A stretch of DNA of 38,362 bases, taken from contig NZ_JADWOX010000030.1 of the NCBI RefSeq assembly GCF_016135805.1, positions 1 to 38,362 of the forward strand, given 5' to 3'. This document shows, in pieces, positions 15,745 through 23,741 of this stretch. Within the stretch, counting starts at the first letter, position 1. Each line of letters opens with the position of its first letter. The translations under genes were made by a program, and so were the position numbers. The notes under the pieces were generated by a model, which worked only from the letters and a program-made list of their open reading frames with translations, did no database searches and was not told where the DNA came from. The stretch is from Caulobacter hibisci (GTDB lineage Bacteria > Pseudomonadota > Alphaproteobacteria > Caulobacterales > Caulobacteraceae).

Positions 15745-15796
15745 GACCCCTCATCCGTCGGCTTCGCCGCCACCTTCTCCCGCAAGGGGAGAAGGG
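15745..15796 (-). repeat. Dispersed palindromic element, right copy of pair 3
   Basis: This is an inverted copy (GACCCCTCATCCGTCGGC to CTTCTCCCGCAAGGGGAGAAG). It directly abuts the stop codon of the convergent Lrp-family gene at 15797. Confidence 0.78.
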
Positions 15797-16261
15797 CTAG
15801 ATGGGGATCGGCAACGCCGTCGTGAACTTGATCTGCTCCATGGCGAAGCTCGACGACACGTCGGTCAGCGGCGCCGTCGCGATCAGGCGCTTGTAGAAGC
15901 GGTCGTAGGCGGCGATGTCCTTGACCACCACCTTCAGCAGATAGTCGACCTCGCCGCTCATCCGGTAGAATTCGGTCACCTCGGGCAGGGCCGAGGCGCC
16001 CTTGGCGAAGGTCTCCAGCCAGGCCTCGTCGTGGCGACCGGTCTTCACGGCCACGAACACCGTCAGCGGCAGGTCCAGGGCCTCGCGGTCGAGCAGGGCG
16101 ACGCGGGCGGTGATGACGCCGGTGTCCTGCAGCCGCTTCAGCCGCTTCCAGCATGGGGTCTGGGACAGGCCCACGCGCTCGGCCAGCTCCGCGATCGAGA
16201 CGGTGGCGTCCTCCTGCAGGATGGCGAGCAGCCGCCGATCGATATGATCGAGATCAATCAT
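15797..16261 (-). CDS. Lrp/AsnC-family transcriptional regulator
   Basis: The 154-residue protein starts at the ATG at 16261 (MIDLDHIDRRLLAILQEDAT). It has an N-terminal winged helix (SIAELAERVGLSQTPCWKRLKRLQ, about 22-45) and a C-terminal RAM/ligand domain (VFVAVKTGRHDEAWLETFAKG, then VTEFYRMSGEVDYLLKVVVKD with the conserved G-x-x-D-Y). Family members sense amino acids and are often autoregulated. The long open frame upstream of this start is antisense noise. It is divergent from the DUF6356 gene and 0.5 kb from an amino acid permease, a plausible target. Confidence 0.88.
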   Translation of the reverse strand: MIDLDHIDRRLLAILQEDATVSIAELAERVGLSQTPCWKRLKRLQDTGVITARVALLDREALDLPLTVFVAVKTGRHDEAWLETFAKGASALPEVTEFYRMSGEVDYLLKVVVKDIAAYDRFYKRLIATAPLTDVSSSFAMEQIKFTTALPIPI

Positions 16262-16279
16262 CTCTCTGAATCGCCTAGC

Positions 16280-16296
16280 GGAGATTGAATTTCTCC
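16280..16296. promoter_or_regulatory. Possible Lrp-type operator
   Basis: GGAGA (16280-16284) and TCTCC (16292-16296) flank an AT-rich centre (TTGAATT) in the Lrp/DUF6356 divergent region, 18 bases upstream of the Lrp start. The shape fits an autoregulatory Lrp dyad, but the arms are short. Confidence 0.3.
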
Positions 16297-16387
16297 AAAC
16301 CTGCCTTCCAGCCTCAAGATCGACAATGCCTTTCTCGCCGGACGGGCGCACGCTTCTCCTGTCGATCGAGGAAACAGGGGACCTTCG

Positions 16388-16642
16388 ATGCTGCAGCTGT
16401 TCACCCGCCACCCGCGCCAGGTCGGCGAGACCTATGGCGAGCATTTCGCCATGGCCTGGAGCTTCGGCCTGCCGATGGTCGCCGCGGGCCTGGCCTGCCT
16501 GGTCCACGGCCTGCTGCCTTTCCTGTTCGAGCGCACCGGCAGCGACTGCGTGAAGGCCCTGCACGCCCGGATGAAGGGGCGCGGCGCCCCCGCCTCGGCG
16601 CTGGCTCCGGCCGGCTACCAGGCCTTCGACGCGGCGATCTGA
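16388..16642 (+). CDS. DUF6356 family small membrane protein
   Basis: The 84-residue protein matches a small conserved alphaproteobacterial family (DUF6356): LFTRHPRQVGETYGEHFAMA, a hydrophobic stretch GLPMVAAGLACLVHGLLPFLF (about 27-47), then RTGSDCVKALHARM. One membrane segment is predicted. The function of the family is not known. It is divergent from the Lrp gene and shares its control region. Confidence 0.75.
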   Translation: MLQLFTRHPRQVGETYGEHFAMAWSFGLPMVAAGLACLVHGLLPFLFERTGSDCVKALHARMKGRGAPASALAPAGYQAFDAAI

Positions 16643-16799
16643 GCCGACGATCCTTCGGTCGAAGCGGGTCTTTTCCGGCGTTTCGTCCGCACGGGGCGCG
16701 ATTTCGAAGCCTCGCCGAAGATCCGTCGTCTTTGCGCCCGGCCCTCTTGGCGCGCCGCCGATCCCCGGCCATGGTCCACCCGCAGTCGGGAGGACGAGC

Positions 16800-18221
16800 A
16801 TGAGTTTCTGGACGCGCCGCAAGGCGATCGACGGGGCGGGCGCGGGCCATGACGGCCACGTCCTGAAGAAGACCCTGAGCTGGCCCCACCTTGTGGCCCT
16901 GGGCGTCGGCGCCATCGTCGGCACCGGCATCTACACCCTGACCGGCGTCGGCGCGGGCCTGGCCGGGCCGGGCGTCATCCTGTCCTTCCTGATCGCCGGC
17001 GCGGTCTGCGCCTGCGCGGCCCTGTGCTACGCCGAACTGTCGACGATGATCCCGGCCTCGGGCAGCGCCTACACCTACAGCTACGTCGCCATGGGCGAGC
17101 CGGTGGCCTGGGTGATCGGCTGGAGCCTGATCCTCGAATACACCCTGGTCTGCGCCGCCGTGGCGGTGGGCTGGTCGGCCCACGCCCAGGGCCTGTTCAA
17201 GATCGTCGGCACGCCCGACTTCCTGCTGGCCGGTCCGCATGCGGGCGGGATCGTCAACCTGCCGGCCGTGATCATCTCGATGGCGGTGGCCGGCCTGCTG
17301 GCCCTGGGCACCCGCGAGAGCGCCACGGTCAACATGGTGCTGGTGGTGATCAAGATCGTCGCCCTGGCGGTGTTCGTCGTCCTCTGCCTGCCGGCCTTCG
17401 ACGCCAGCCACTTCACCCCGTTCATGCCCAAGGGCTTCGCCGCAACGCCGGGTCCGGACGGCATCAAGATCGGCGTCATGGCCGCCGCCAGCTTGATCTT
17501 CTTTGCCTTCTACGGCTTCGACGCGGTGTCGACCGCCGCCGAGGAGACCAAGAACCCCAAGCGCGACCTGACCATCGGCATCGTCGGCTCGATGGCCGCC
17601 TGCACCCTGATCTACATGGTCGTCGCCGCCGTCTCGATCGGCGCCTCGCGCGCCGAGGTGTTCTCGGCCAGCGAAGCGCCGCTGGTCTTCATCCTCGAAA
17701 GCCTCAAGCACCCCAAGGTCGCGCAAGGCGTGGCCCTGGCGGCGGTGGTCGCCCTGCCGACCGTGATCCTGGCCTTCATGTATGGCCAGAGCCGCATCTT
17801 CTTCGTCATGGCCCGCGACGGCCTGCTGCCGCGCGCCCTGGCGCGGGTCAACGCCAGGACCGGCACCCCGGTGCTGATGACCGTTCTGACCGGCGTGCTG
17901 TCGGCGGTGCTGTCGGGCCTGCTGCCTCTGAAGGAGATCGCCGAGCTGGCCAACGCCGGCACCCTGGCGGCCTTCATCGCCGTCGGCGCCTCGGTGATCG
18001 TGCTGCGCCTGCGCGAGCCGAACCGCCCGCGGGTGTTCTCGACCCCGGCCTGGCCGGTCGTGGCGTCGGGCGCCATCCTCGGCTGCCTCTATCTATTCTA
18101 CAGCCTGCCGGCCAAGACCCAGCTCTACTTTCTCTACGCTCAGTTGATCGGGCTCGCGATATACTTCCTTTACGGCGTGCGACGCAGTGTCCTCGCGAAA
18201 GGCGCGTCGCCCACGGTGTAA
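16800..18221 (+). CDS. APC-family amino acid permease (cationic amino acid type)
   Basis: The 473-residue protein has about twelve membrane helices. The first, LVALGVGAIVGTGIYTLTGVGAGLAGPGVILSF, is described here by its GVGAIVGTGI core (about 35-44), the unwound helix that binds the substrate amine and carboxylate in APC transporters. AAASLIFFAFYGFDAVSTAAEETKNP (helix 6, cited by its FFAFYGFD core) and the following EETKNPKRDL loop are characteristic of the cationic amino acid transporter branch (YfnA/CAT-like). Import of an amino acid is inferred; the substrate is not resolved. The nearby Lrp regulator makes amino-acid-responsive control plausible. A 157-base gap precedes it with nothing recognisable beyond a likely promoter. 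Confidence 0.87.
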   Translation: MSFWTRRKAIDGAGAGHDGHVLKKTLSWPHLVALGVGAIVGTGIYTLTGVGAGLAGPGVILSFLIAGAVCACAALCYAELSTMIPASGSAYTYSYVAMGEPVAWVIGWSLILEYTLVCAAVAVGWSAHAQGLFKIVGTPDFLLAGPHAGGIVNLPAVIISMAVAGLLALGTRESATVNMVLVVIKIVALAVFVVLCLPAFDASHFTPFMPKGFAATPGPDGIKIGVMAAASLIFFAFYGFDAVSTAAEETKNPKRDLTIGIVGSMAACTLIYMVVAAVSIGASRAEVFSASEAPLVFILESLKHPKVAQGVALAAVVALPTVILAFMYGQSRIFFVMARDGLLPRALARVNARTGTPVLMTVLTGVLSAVLSGLLPLKEIAELANAGTLAAFIAVGASVIVLRLREPNRPRVFSTPAWPVVASGAILGCLYLFYSLPAKTQLYFLYAQLIGLAIYFLYGVRRSVLAKGASPTV

Positions 18222-18255
18222 GTTCTGGGCGTGGGGACGGGCTTGAGGGGTTCAG

Positions 18256-20514
18256 ATGAGCGATCTCGACCGTTTCCTGCGTTTCTGGCCCATCGCCCTG
18301 GTCATGGGCGGGTCGCTGCTGGTCACCGGCTGCGGTGGCGGCGGTGGTGGAAGTCCGACCACGGGCGTGACGACGCCGGTCACGCCGCCCGCGCCGCCGC
18401 CGCCCCCACCGCCTCCGCCGCCCAGCGTCACCAGCGCCGAATACACCCGCAGCTGGGGCCTGGCGGCGATCCACGCCAACACCGCCTATGACGCCGGCTA
18501 CACCGGCTCGGGCGTCACGGTGGCGGTCATCGACACCGGCGTCGATTCTACCCAGGCCGACCTGTTGGGCCGGATTTCATCGGCCTCGACCGACATCGTC
18601 ACCGGCCGCAACGAGCTGGCCAATCCGAGCGACCGCCACGGCGCCCGGGTGGCCGGCGTCATCGCCTCCAACTTCAACGGAACCGGCACGATCGGGGTGG
18701 CCTACGGCTCGACCATCCTGTCGATCCGCGCCGATACCGCCTCGACCGATCCCGATTGCGCGGAGTGCATCTTCGGCTCGGCCAACCTGGCGCGGTCGAT
18801 CGACTACGCGGTCGCCAACGGGGCGAAGGTGATCAACCTGTCGCTGGGCGGCGAGACGACGCTCGGCACGACCTTCGAGGCCGCCCTGGCGCGCGCCACC
18901 GCCGCCGGCGTGGTCGTCGCCGTCGCGGCCGGCAACGAGGGCGAGGCCGATCCGACCTGGCCGGCGCGCTACGCGGTCGATTCCCGCTACCAGGGCTCGC
19001 TGCTGGCCGTCGGGGCCCTGACCCAGAGCGGAACCCTCGCCAGCTTCTCCAACAAGGCCGGCGTTGCGGCCAACGGCTACATCGTCGCCCCGGGCGAGCA
19101 GGTGGTCACCGACTGCGACGCCGCCGGCAGCTGCTGGCGGATCTCGGGCACCTCCTTCGCCGCCCCGCACGTGGCCGGCGCCCTGGCGCTGCTGCTGCAG
19201 GCCTTTCCCAACATCTCCGGCCGCGACGCGGTCTCGATCCTGCTGCGCACGGCCGCCGATCTCGGTACGAGCGGGACCGACAGCACCTACGGCCGCGGCT
19301 CGCTGGACCTGACGCGGGCCTTCCTGCCGGTGGGAACCAGCAGCCTGGCGGTGGGCGAGGGCGAGACCACGGTGCTCGACACCGTCGAACCCGGGACCAA
19401 CATCTCCGGGCCGTTCGGACAGGCGATGGCCCGCGCCGACGCCCTGACCACGGTGCTGACCGACGACTACAACCGCCGCTTCGTCGTCGACCTGGCGGGC
19501 ATGGCGCCGTCGGCCTCGCGTCGCGGCGTGGGCGACCTGCCGCCGCCTTCGGCCTCCAGCGCGGTGGTGCTGGGCGGGCCCAGCCTGGCCGGCGCCCAGC
19601 TGGCCTTCAGCGTCGAGGCGCCTCTGTTCGAGGACATGCCCAACGCCAGCGCTCCCGACCTGCTGCTGGGACCCCAGCCGATGCGGTCGGCGCGGATGCA
19701 GGCGGCCTTCGGGCGCTTCAGCTTCTCGACCTGGAAGGGCGAGGGCGGCGCGCCGGCCCCGGCCGGCCCAGAAGGCCGCGACGCCTTCCGCATCGTCGCC
19801 CGCCCGGACCAGACGGTGCAGGCCGCCGTGCGCGTGGGCCGCTTCGCCTTCAGCGCCGAGCAGGGCGAGGCCATGCGCCGCCGCCCGCTCGAAATCACCG
19901 AGATCAAGGCTTCGCGCTACGTCTCTGTCACCGGCCAGACCGCGGTCGGCGGCGGGGTGCTCAGCGTCACCGCCGGAACCCTGGACGAGCCGCTCGGCCC
20001 GCTGGGCTCGTTCCTGGCCCCGGGCTCGACCTTCGCCCTGCCGTCGACCACGCGTTTCACGGCCGCGGCCTTCGACCTGTCGCCGCGTCCGGGGGTCAGC
20101 CTGCGGGCCGAGGCCTCGATGGGCCGGATGTCTGGCCAGGGCGGCCTCTTCGGCCTGGACGGGGTGGTCAGCGGCGCCTGGCGTCTGGCGGCCGCCGCCG
20201 ATTGCGGCCTGGTCGGCTGGTCCTGCGCCCAGCTGACCTTCGAGATCAGCCAGCCCCTGCGGGTCGAGGGCGGGCGGTTCACCGCCACCCTGGCCGACGC
20301 GCCGCTGTCCTACGAGGATCCGCTGACCTATTCGACCCGCCGGTTCAGCGCCTCGCCCGACGGGCGCGAGATCGACCTGCGCCTGGGCGTCGAGCATTCG
20401 CTGGGCGGCGAGCGGCGGATCAGCGTGCGCGGCGGCGTGGCCCTGGAGCCGGGGCACGACGCTTCGGCCGCTCCGGAGCTGAACCTGGCCGCCACCTATC
20501 GGGCCCGCTTCTGA
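18256..20514 (+). CDS. Subtilisin-like (S8) lipoprotein protease with barrel-like C-terminus
   Basis: The 752-residue protein starts with a lipoprotein signal (LLVTGC, Cys26), a Gly run and a proline-rich linker (about 41-56). The S8 catalytic domain follows, with Asp93 (VIDTGV), His128 (DRHGARVAGVIAS) and Ser300 (SGTSFAAPHVAGAL). From about 370 to 752 the sequence is rich in alternating beta strands and ends LAATYRARF with a terminal Phe, as in outer-membrane barrels. This resembles NalP-type autotransporter lipoproteins, which process surface proteins; the resemblance is by architecture only. GAGGGG precedes the ATG. An alternative is a periplasmic or surface protease with a beta-rich passenger. 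Confidence 0.8.
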   Translation: MSDLDRFLRFWPIALVMGGSLLVTGCGGGGGGSPTTGVTTPVTPPAPPPPPPPPPPSVTSAEYTRSWGLAAIHANTAYDAGYTGSGVTVAVIDTGVDSTQADLLGRISSASTDIVTGRNELANPSDRHGARVAGVIASNFNGTGTIGVAYGSTILSIRADTASTDPDCAECIFGSANLARSIDYAVANGAKVINLSLGGETTLGTTFEAALARATAAGVVVAVAAGNEGEADPTWPARYAVDSRYQGSLLAVGALTQSGTLASFSNKAGVAANGYIVAPGEQVVTDCDAAGSCWRISGTSFAAPHVAGALALLLQAFPNISGRDAVSILLRTAADLGTSGTDSTYGRGSLDLTRAFLPVGTSSLAVGEGETTVLDTVEPGTNISGPFGQAMARADALTTVLTDDYNRRFVVDLAGMAPSASRRGVGDLPPPSASSAVVLGGPSLAGAQLAFSVEAPLFEDMPNASAPDLLLGPQPMRSARMQAAFGRFSFSTWKGEGGAPAPAGPEGRDAFRIVARPDQTVQAAVRVGRFAFSAEQGEAMRRRPLEITEIKASRYVSVTGQTAVGGGVLSVTAGTLDEPLGPLGSFLAPGSTFALPSTTRFTAAAFDLSPRPGVSLRAEASMGRMSGQGGLFGLDGVVSGAWRLAAAADCGLVGWSCAQLTFEISQPLRVEGGRFTATLADAPLSYEDPLTYSTRRFSASPDGREIDLRLGVEHSLGGERRISVRGGVALEPGHDASAAPELNLAATYRARF

Positions 20515-20547
20515 CGGCGCGTCCATAGGCTCTTCCATTCCGGTGCG

Positions 20548-20581
20548 CGCCGACTAAAGTCGGCGAATAAAACGATCGTTT
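20548..20581. promoter_or_regulatory. Two palindromes upstream of the acyl-CoA dehydrogenase
   Basis: CGCCGACT-AA-AGTCGGCG (20548-20565) is a perfect 8-bp inverted repeat. Four bases later AAACGATCGTTT (20570-20581) is a perfect 12-bp palindrome, followed by G, which fits the AAAC-N4-GTTTG form of the PsrA-type (TetR family) fatty-acid operator known in Pseudomonas. The first could also be the end of the protease transcript, but it lacks a T-run. Confidence 0.45.
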
Positions 20582-20608
20582 GACGCGACGCGCAGGAAGG
20601 AAGACGCC

Positions 20609-21757
20609 ATGGCCCTCGACCGCGAGACCCGCGACCAGCTGCTCGACATGGTCGCCCGCTTCGTGGCCGAACGGCTGCGGCCGATCGAGGCCCAGGTGGC
20701 CGAGAACGACGCCGTGCCCGACGCCGTGATCGCCGAGATGCGGGATCTGGGCCTGTTCGGCCTGTCGATCCCCGAGGAATACGGCGGTCTTGGCCTGTCG
20801 ATGGAGGACGAGGCGCTGGTGGCCATCGAGCTGGGCCGCGCCTCGCCGGCCTTCCGCTCGGTGTTCGGCACCAATGTCGGCATCGGCAGCCAGGGCCTGG
20901 TGATGTTCGGCTCTGACGCCCAGAAGGCCAGGTGGCTGCCCGGCATCGCCTCGGGCGAAACCGTCACCAGCTTCGCCCTGACCGAGCCCGAGGCCGGGTC
21001 CGACAGCGCCGCGGTGCAGACCCGCGCCACGCTGGACGGCGACGCCTATGTGCTGAACGGGACCAAGCGCTTCATCACCAACGCCGGCAAGGCTTCGCTG
21101 TTTACCGTGATGGCCCGCACCAATCCCGAGGCCAAGGGCGGCTCGGGCGTATCAGCCTTCCTGGTCGAGGCCGGCCTGCCGGGCCTGCACGTCGGCAAGG
21201 CCGAGAAGAAGATGGGCCAGCAGGGGGCCCACATCCACGACGTGACCTTCGAGAATGTCCGCGTGCCGGTCGAGAATCGCCTGGGCGCGGAAGGCGAGGG
21301 CTTCAAGGTCGCCATGCAGGTGCTCGATCGCGGCCGGCTGCACATCGCCGCCGTCTGCACGGGCGTCGCCGAGCGCTTGATCAAGGACTGCGTGGCCTAT
21401 GCCAGCGAGCGCAAGCAGTTTGGCCAGCCGATCGCCAGCTTCCAGCTGATCCAGGCCATGCTGGCCGACAGCAAGACGGAGGCCCTGGCCGCTCGCGCCC
21501 TGGTGCTGGAAACCGCCCGCAAGCGCGACGCGGGCGAGGGCGTGACGCTGGAGGCCGCCGCCGCCAAGCTGTTCGCCTCGGAAATGGTGGGCCGGGTCGC
21601 CGATCGGGCGGTGCAGATCTTCGGCGGCGCCGGCTATGTCGCCGACTACGGCATCGAGCGACTATACAGAGATGTTCGGATCTTCAGGATCTACGAAGGC
21701 ACCAGCCAGATACAACAACTGGTCATCGCCAGAGAAACCCTGCGTCGCGGCGGATAG
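20609..21757 (+). CDS. Acyl-CoA dehydrogenase
   Basis: The 382-residue FAD enzyme has the full acyl-CoA dehydrogenase fold: an N-terminal helical domain (with SIPEEYGGLGLS at about 53-64), a beta domain with FALTEPEAGSDSAAV and FITNAGKA, and a C-terminal helical domain ending in IYEGTSQIQQLVIARE. Glu363 in YEGTSQIQ is the expected catalytic base. RQLHIAAVCTGVA-like spacing (GRLHIAAVCTGVAERL) is typical of short or branched-chain enzymes, but chain specificity is not certain. It would catalyse the first oxidation of beta-oxidation or of branched amino acid breakdown. It appears monocistronic with an AGGAAGGA ribosome binding site. Confidence 0.9.
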   Translation: MALDRETRDQLLDMVARFVAERLRPIEAQVAENDAVPDAVIAEMRDLGLFGLSIPEEYGGLGLSMEDEALVAIELGRASPAFRSVFGTNVGIGSQGLVMFGSDAQKARWLPGIASGETVTSFALTEPEAGSDSAAVQTRATLDGDAYVLNGTKRFITNAGKASLFTVMARTNPEAKGGSGVSAFLVEAGLPGLHVGKAEKKMGQQGAHIHDVTFENVRVPVENRLGAEGEGFKVAMQVLDRGRLHIAAVCTGVAERLIKDCVAYASERKQFGQPIASFQLIQAMLADSKTEALAARALVLETARKRDAGEGVTLEAAAAKLFASEMVGRVADRAVQIFGGAGYVADYGIERLYRDVRIFRIYEGTSQIQQLVIARETLRRGG

Positions 21758-21788
21758 TCGCAAGCATATCTGGGTAGAGTGCGGCGGT

Positions 21789-21828
21789 TTGACGCGCTCT
21801 AAACGGGAAAAGTTTTACGGCCGTTAAC
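21789..21828 (+). promoter_or_regulatory. Promoter-like elements upstream of mcpB
   Basis: TTGACGC (21789-21795) matches the housekeeping minus 35 sequence known in Caulobacter, and GTTAAC (21823-21828) contains one half of a CtrA-type TTAA site. A matching minus 10 and a second TTAA at the right distance are not seen, so this is tentative. Confidence 0.3.
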
Positions 21829-21847
21829 CATCATCCGCGAAGTTGAA

Positions 21848-21867
21848 CCTCGATATTCCAATCGAGG
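21848..21867 (+). promoter_or_regulatory. Hairpin covering the mcpB ribosome binding site
   Basis: CCTCGAT (21848-21854) and ATCGAGG (21861-21867) form a perfect 7-bp stem with a six-base loop. The right arm contains GAGG, the likely Shine-Dalgarno of the mcpB ATG at 21878. Folding would block translation initiation, so conditional control is possible. Confidence 0.5.
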
Positions 21868-21877
21868 AAACGGCCAG

Positions 21878-23473
21878 ATGAGCCAGGACTACGCCCTGAG
21901 TGACCGCGTTGCGTTCATGGGTCTCGACGATCGAGCCCGTGCGGCCCTGCGGGCTCTGCGTCCGCTTATCGAACGGGAGATCGGCCCGGCGCTGGCGACC
22001 TTCTATGACAAGGTCAAGGCGACGTCCGAAACCCGCCGCTTCTTCGGCGACGAGCGCCACATGGACGCCGCCGGATCCCGCCAGAAGGCGCACTGGGGCG
22101 TGATCGCCCAGGGCGACTTCAGCGACACCTACGTCAAGGCCGTGCGCACGATCGGCGAGACCCACGCCCGCATCGGTCTGGAGCCGCGCTGGTACATCGG
22201 CGGCTACGCCCTGGTCAGCGAGCATCTGGCCCGCGCCGCCATCAAGGACGCCTGGCCCAAGGGCTTCCTGGCCAAGGGCGACGGGGCCGACAAGGCCGGT
22301 GACGCGGTCTCGGCCCTGATCAAGGCGGTCATGCTCGACATGGACTTCGCCATCTCGATCTATCTCGAGACCATCGAGACCGAGCGCAAGCGCCTCGAAG
22401 AGGTGCGGCAGGTCAACGAGCGCAGCCAGAACGCCGTGGTCCAGGCCCTGGGCGAGGCCCTGGCGCGCCTGGCCGAAGGCGACCTGGCCTCGCGCCTCGA
22501 CATTGAGGTCGGCGCCGACTTCCAGAAGCTGAAGGGCGACTTCAACGCCGCCGTGGCGACGCTGGAGGAGGCCATGGCCGCCGTCTCGGCCGCCACCGAC
22601 GGCATCCGCTCGGGCACCGACGAGATCGGCGTCGCCGCCGACGACCTGTCGCGTCGCACCGAACAGCAGGCCGCCAGCCTGGAAGAGACCGCCGCCGCCC
22701 TCGACGAGATCACCGCCACGGTGAAGCGTTCGGCCGCCGGCGCCCGCAAGGCGTCCGACGTGGTGGCCGGCGCCAAGACCGAGGCCGAGCGCTCGGGCGT
22801 GGTCGTCAACGACGCCGTCGCCGCCATGGGCGAGATCGAGACCAGCTCGCGCGAGATCAGCAACATCATCGGGGTGATCGACGAGATCGCCTTCCAGACC
22901 AACCTTTTGGCGCTGAACGCCGGGGTCGAGGCGGCTCGGGCCGGTGACGCCGGCAAGGGCTTCGCGGTCGTCGCCTCGGAGGTGCGGGCCCTGGCCCAGC
23001 GTTCGGCGGAAGCGGCCAAGGAGATCAAGGCCCTGATCGGCGCCTCGTCCAAGCAGGTCGAGGCGGGGGTGACCCTGGTCGGCCAGACCGGCGAGGCCCT
23101 GCGCGGCATCGTCGACAAGGTCGGCGAGATCGATGCGCTGGTGGGCGAGATCTCGTCCTCGGCCCAGGAACAGTCGAGCGGCCTGGCCCAGGTCAATATC
23201 GCCGTGAACCAGATGGACCAGGTCACCCAGCAGAACGCCGCCATGGTCGAGCAGACCACGGCCGCCACCCACTCGCTGAAGGGCCAGTCGTCCGAGCTGA
23301 CGCGCCTGATCGGCGGCTTCAAGACGTCCCGCCAGGCCGCGCCGATCGCGGTCCAGGCCCCCCGACCCGCGCCCCGCCCCGCCGCCGCTCCGCGCGTCGC
23401 GTCTCGGCCCGGTGTGACGGCGTCTCGCGGCTCCGCCGCCGTCGCCATCAACCAGGACTGGGAAGAATACTGA
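21878..23473 (+). CDS. mcpB: Globin-coupled soluble chemoreceptor, McpB-like
   Basis: The 531-residue receptor has no membrane segment. Residues 1-165 form a protoglobin sensor: HARIGLEPRWYIGGY holds the proximal haem histidine (His96), as in HemAT oxygen sensors. A HAMP-like region (about 184-236) and a methyl-accepting signalling domain follow, with EIAFQTNLLALNAGVEAARA around the hairpin tip (about 336-355). The last residues are NQDWEEY, resembling the CheR/CheB docking pentapeptide. In C. crescentus a soluble receptor, McpB, near mcpA is known to be degraded with ClpX; orthology is inferred from location and architecture. It probably senses oxygen or another haem ligand. Two terminators follow. 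Confidence 0.85.
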   Translation: MSQDYALSDRVAFMGLDDRARAALRALRPLIEREIGPALATFYDKVKATSETRRFFGDERHMDAAGSRQKAHWGVIAQGDFSDTYVKAVRTIGETHARIGLEPRWYIGGYALVSEHLARAAIKDAWPKGFLAKGDGADKAGDAVSALIKAVMLDMDFAISIYLETIETERKRLEEVRQVNERSQNAVVQALGEALARLAEGDLASRLDIEVGADFQKLKGDFNAAVATLEEAMAAVSAATDGIRSGTDEIGVAADDLSRRTEQQAASLEETAAALDEITATVKRSAAGARKASDVVAGAKTEAERSGVVVNDAVAAMGEIETSSREISNIIGVIDEIAFQTNLLALNAGVEAARAGDAGKGFAVVASEVRALAQRSAEAAKEIKALIGASSKQVEAGVTLVGQTGEALRGIVDKVGEIDALVGEISSSAQEQSSGLAQVNIAVNQMDQVTQQNAAMVEQTTAATHSLKGQSSELTRLIGGFKTSRQAAPIAVQAPRPAPRPAAAPRVASRPGVTASRGSAAVAINQDWEEY

Positions 23474-23486
23474 GTTTCTCCAGTAA

Positions 23487-23526
23487 CCGGGGCGCGGCGT
23501 AGCGTAACGCGCCCCGGACCTTTCTT
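23487..23526 (+). terminator. First terminator after mcpB
   Basis: CCGGGGCGCG (23487-23496) and CGCGCCCCGG (23508-23517) form a perfect 10-bp stem with an 11-base loop, followed by ACCTTTCTT. It lies 13 bases past the mcpB stop. Confidence 0.75.
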
Positions 23527-23550
23527 CGCTGCGTTCTCCTCCTGCACCTT

Positions 23551-23578
23551 GGCCCGCCTTCCGGCGGGCCTTTTCTTT
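23551..23578 (+). terminator. Second terminator after mcpB
   Basis: GGCCCGC (23551-23557) and GCGGGCC (23564-23570) form a 7-bp GC stem with a six-base loop, directly followed by TTTTCTTT. Together with the preceding hairpin it separates mcpB from the che operon. Confidence 0.92.
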
Positions 23579-23608
23579 GGCGGGCGGCGAGGCCGGGAAG
23601 GGCGCACG

Positions 23609-23630
23609 AAAAAGGGGCCTGCGCGGCCCC
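23609..23630 (-). terminator. Terminator of the minus-strand TonB-C-like gene
   Basis: On the minus strand, GGGGCC (23630-23625) pairs with GGCCCC (23619-23614) around GCGCA, followed by TTTTT (23613-23609). It lies about 125 bases after the stop of the small secreted protein gene, beyond a much longer hairpin. Confidence 0.75.
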
Positions 23631-23653
23631 CGAAATCATAGCTCCAGACAGCA

Positions 23654-23723
23654 AAACGCCCCCGCCGGACCGGCCGTGGCGCATCCCGTGGGGAAGCGCC
23701 GGCCTGGACCAGCGGAGGCGTTT
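23654..23723 (-). other. 70-base extended imperfect hairpin in a 3' region
   Basis: The whole block is self-complementary: outer arms AAACGCC and GGCGTTT, then CCGC/GCGG, GG/CC pairs, GGCC/GGCC, GGCGC/GCGCC and CCC/GGG around a GTG loop, with a few single mismatches. On the minus strand it ends in GCGTTTTG. It may be a long-stem terminator, an mRNA-stabilising 3' structure or a small RNA derived from the 3' end of the 23754-24065 gene. Confidence 0.6.
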
Positions 23724-23741
23724 GAAAACCCCCGTTGGGAG

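Noticed and set aside
21823..21846. CtrA binding site upstream of mcpB
   Set aside because: Only one TTAA half is present; the second half at seven-base spacing is missing. Kept only as part of a low-confidence promoter entry.
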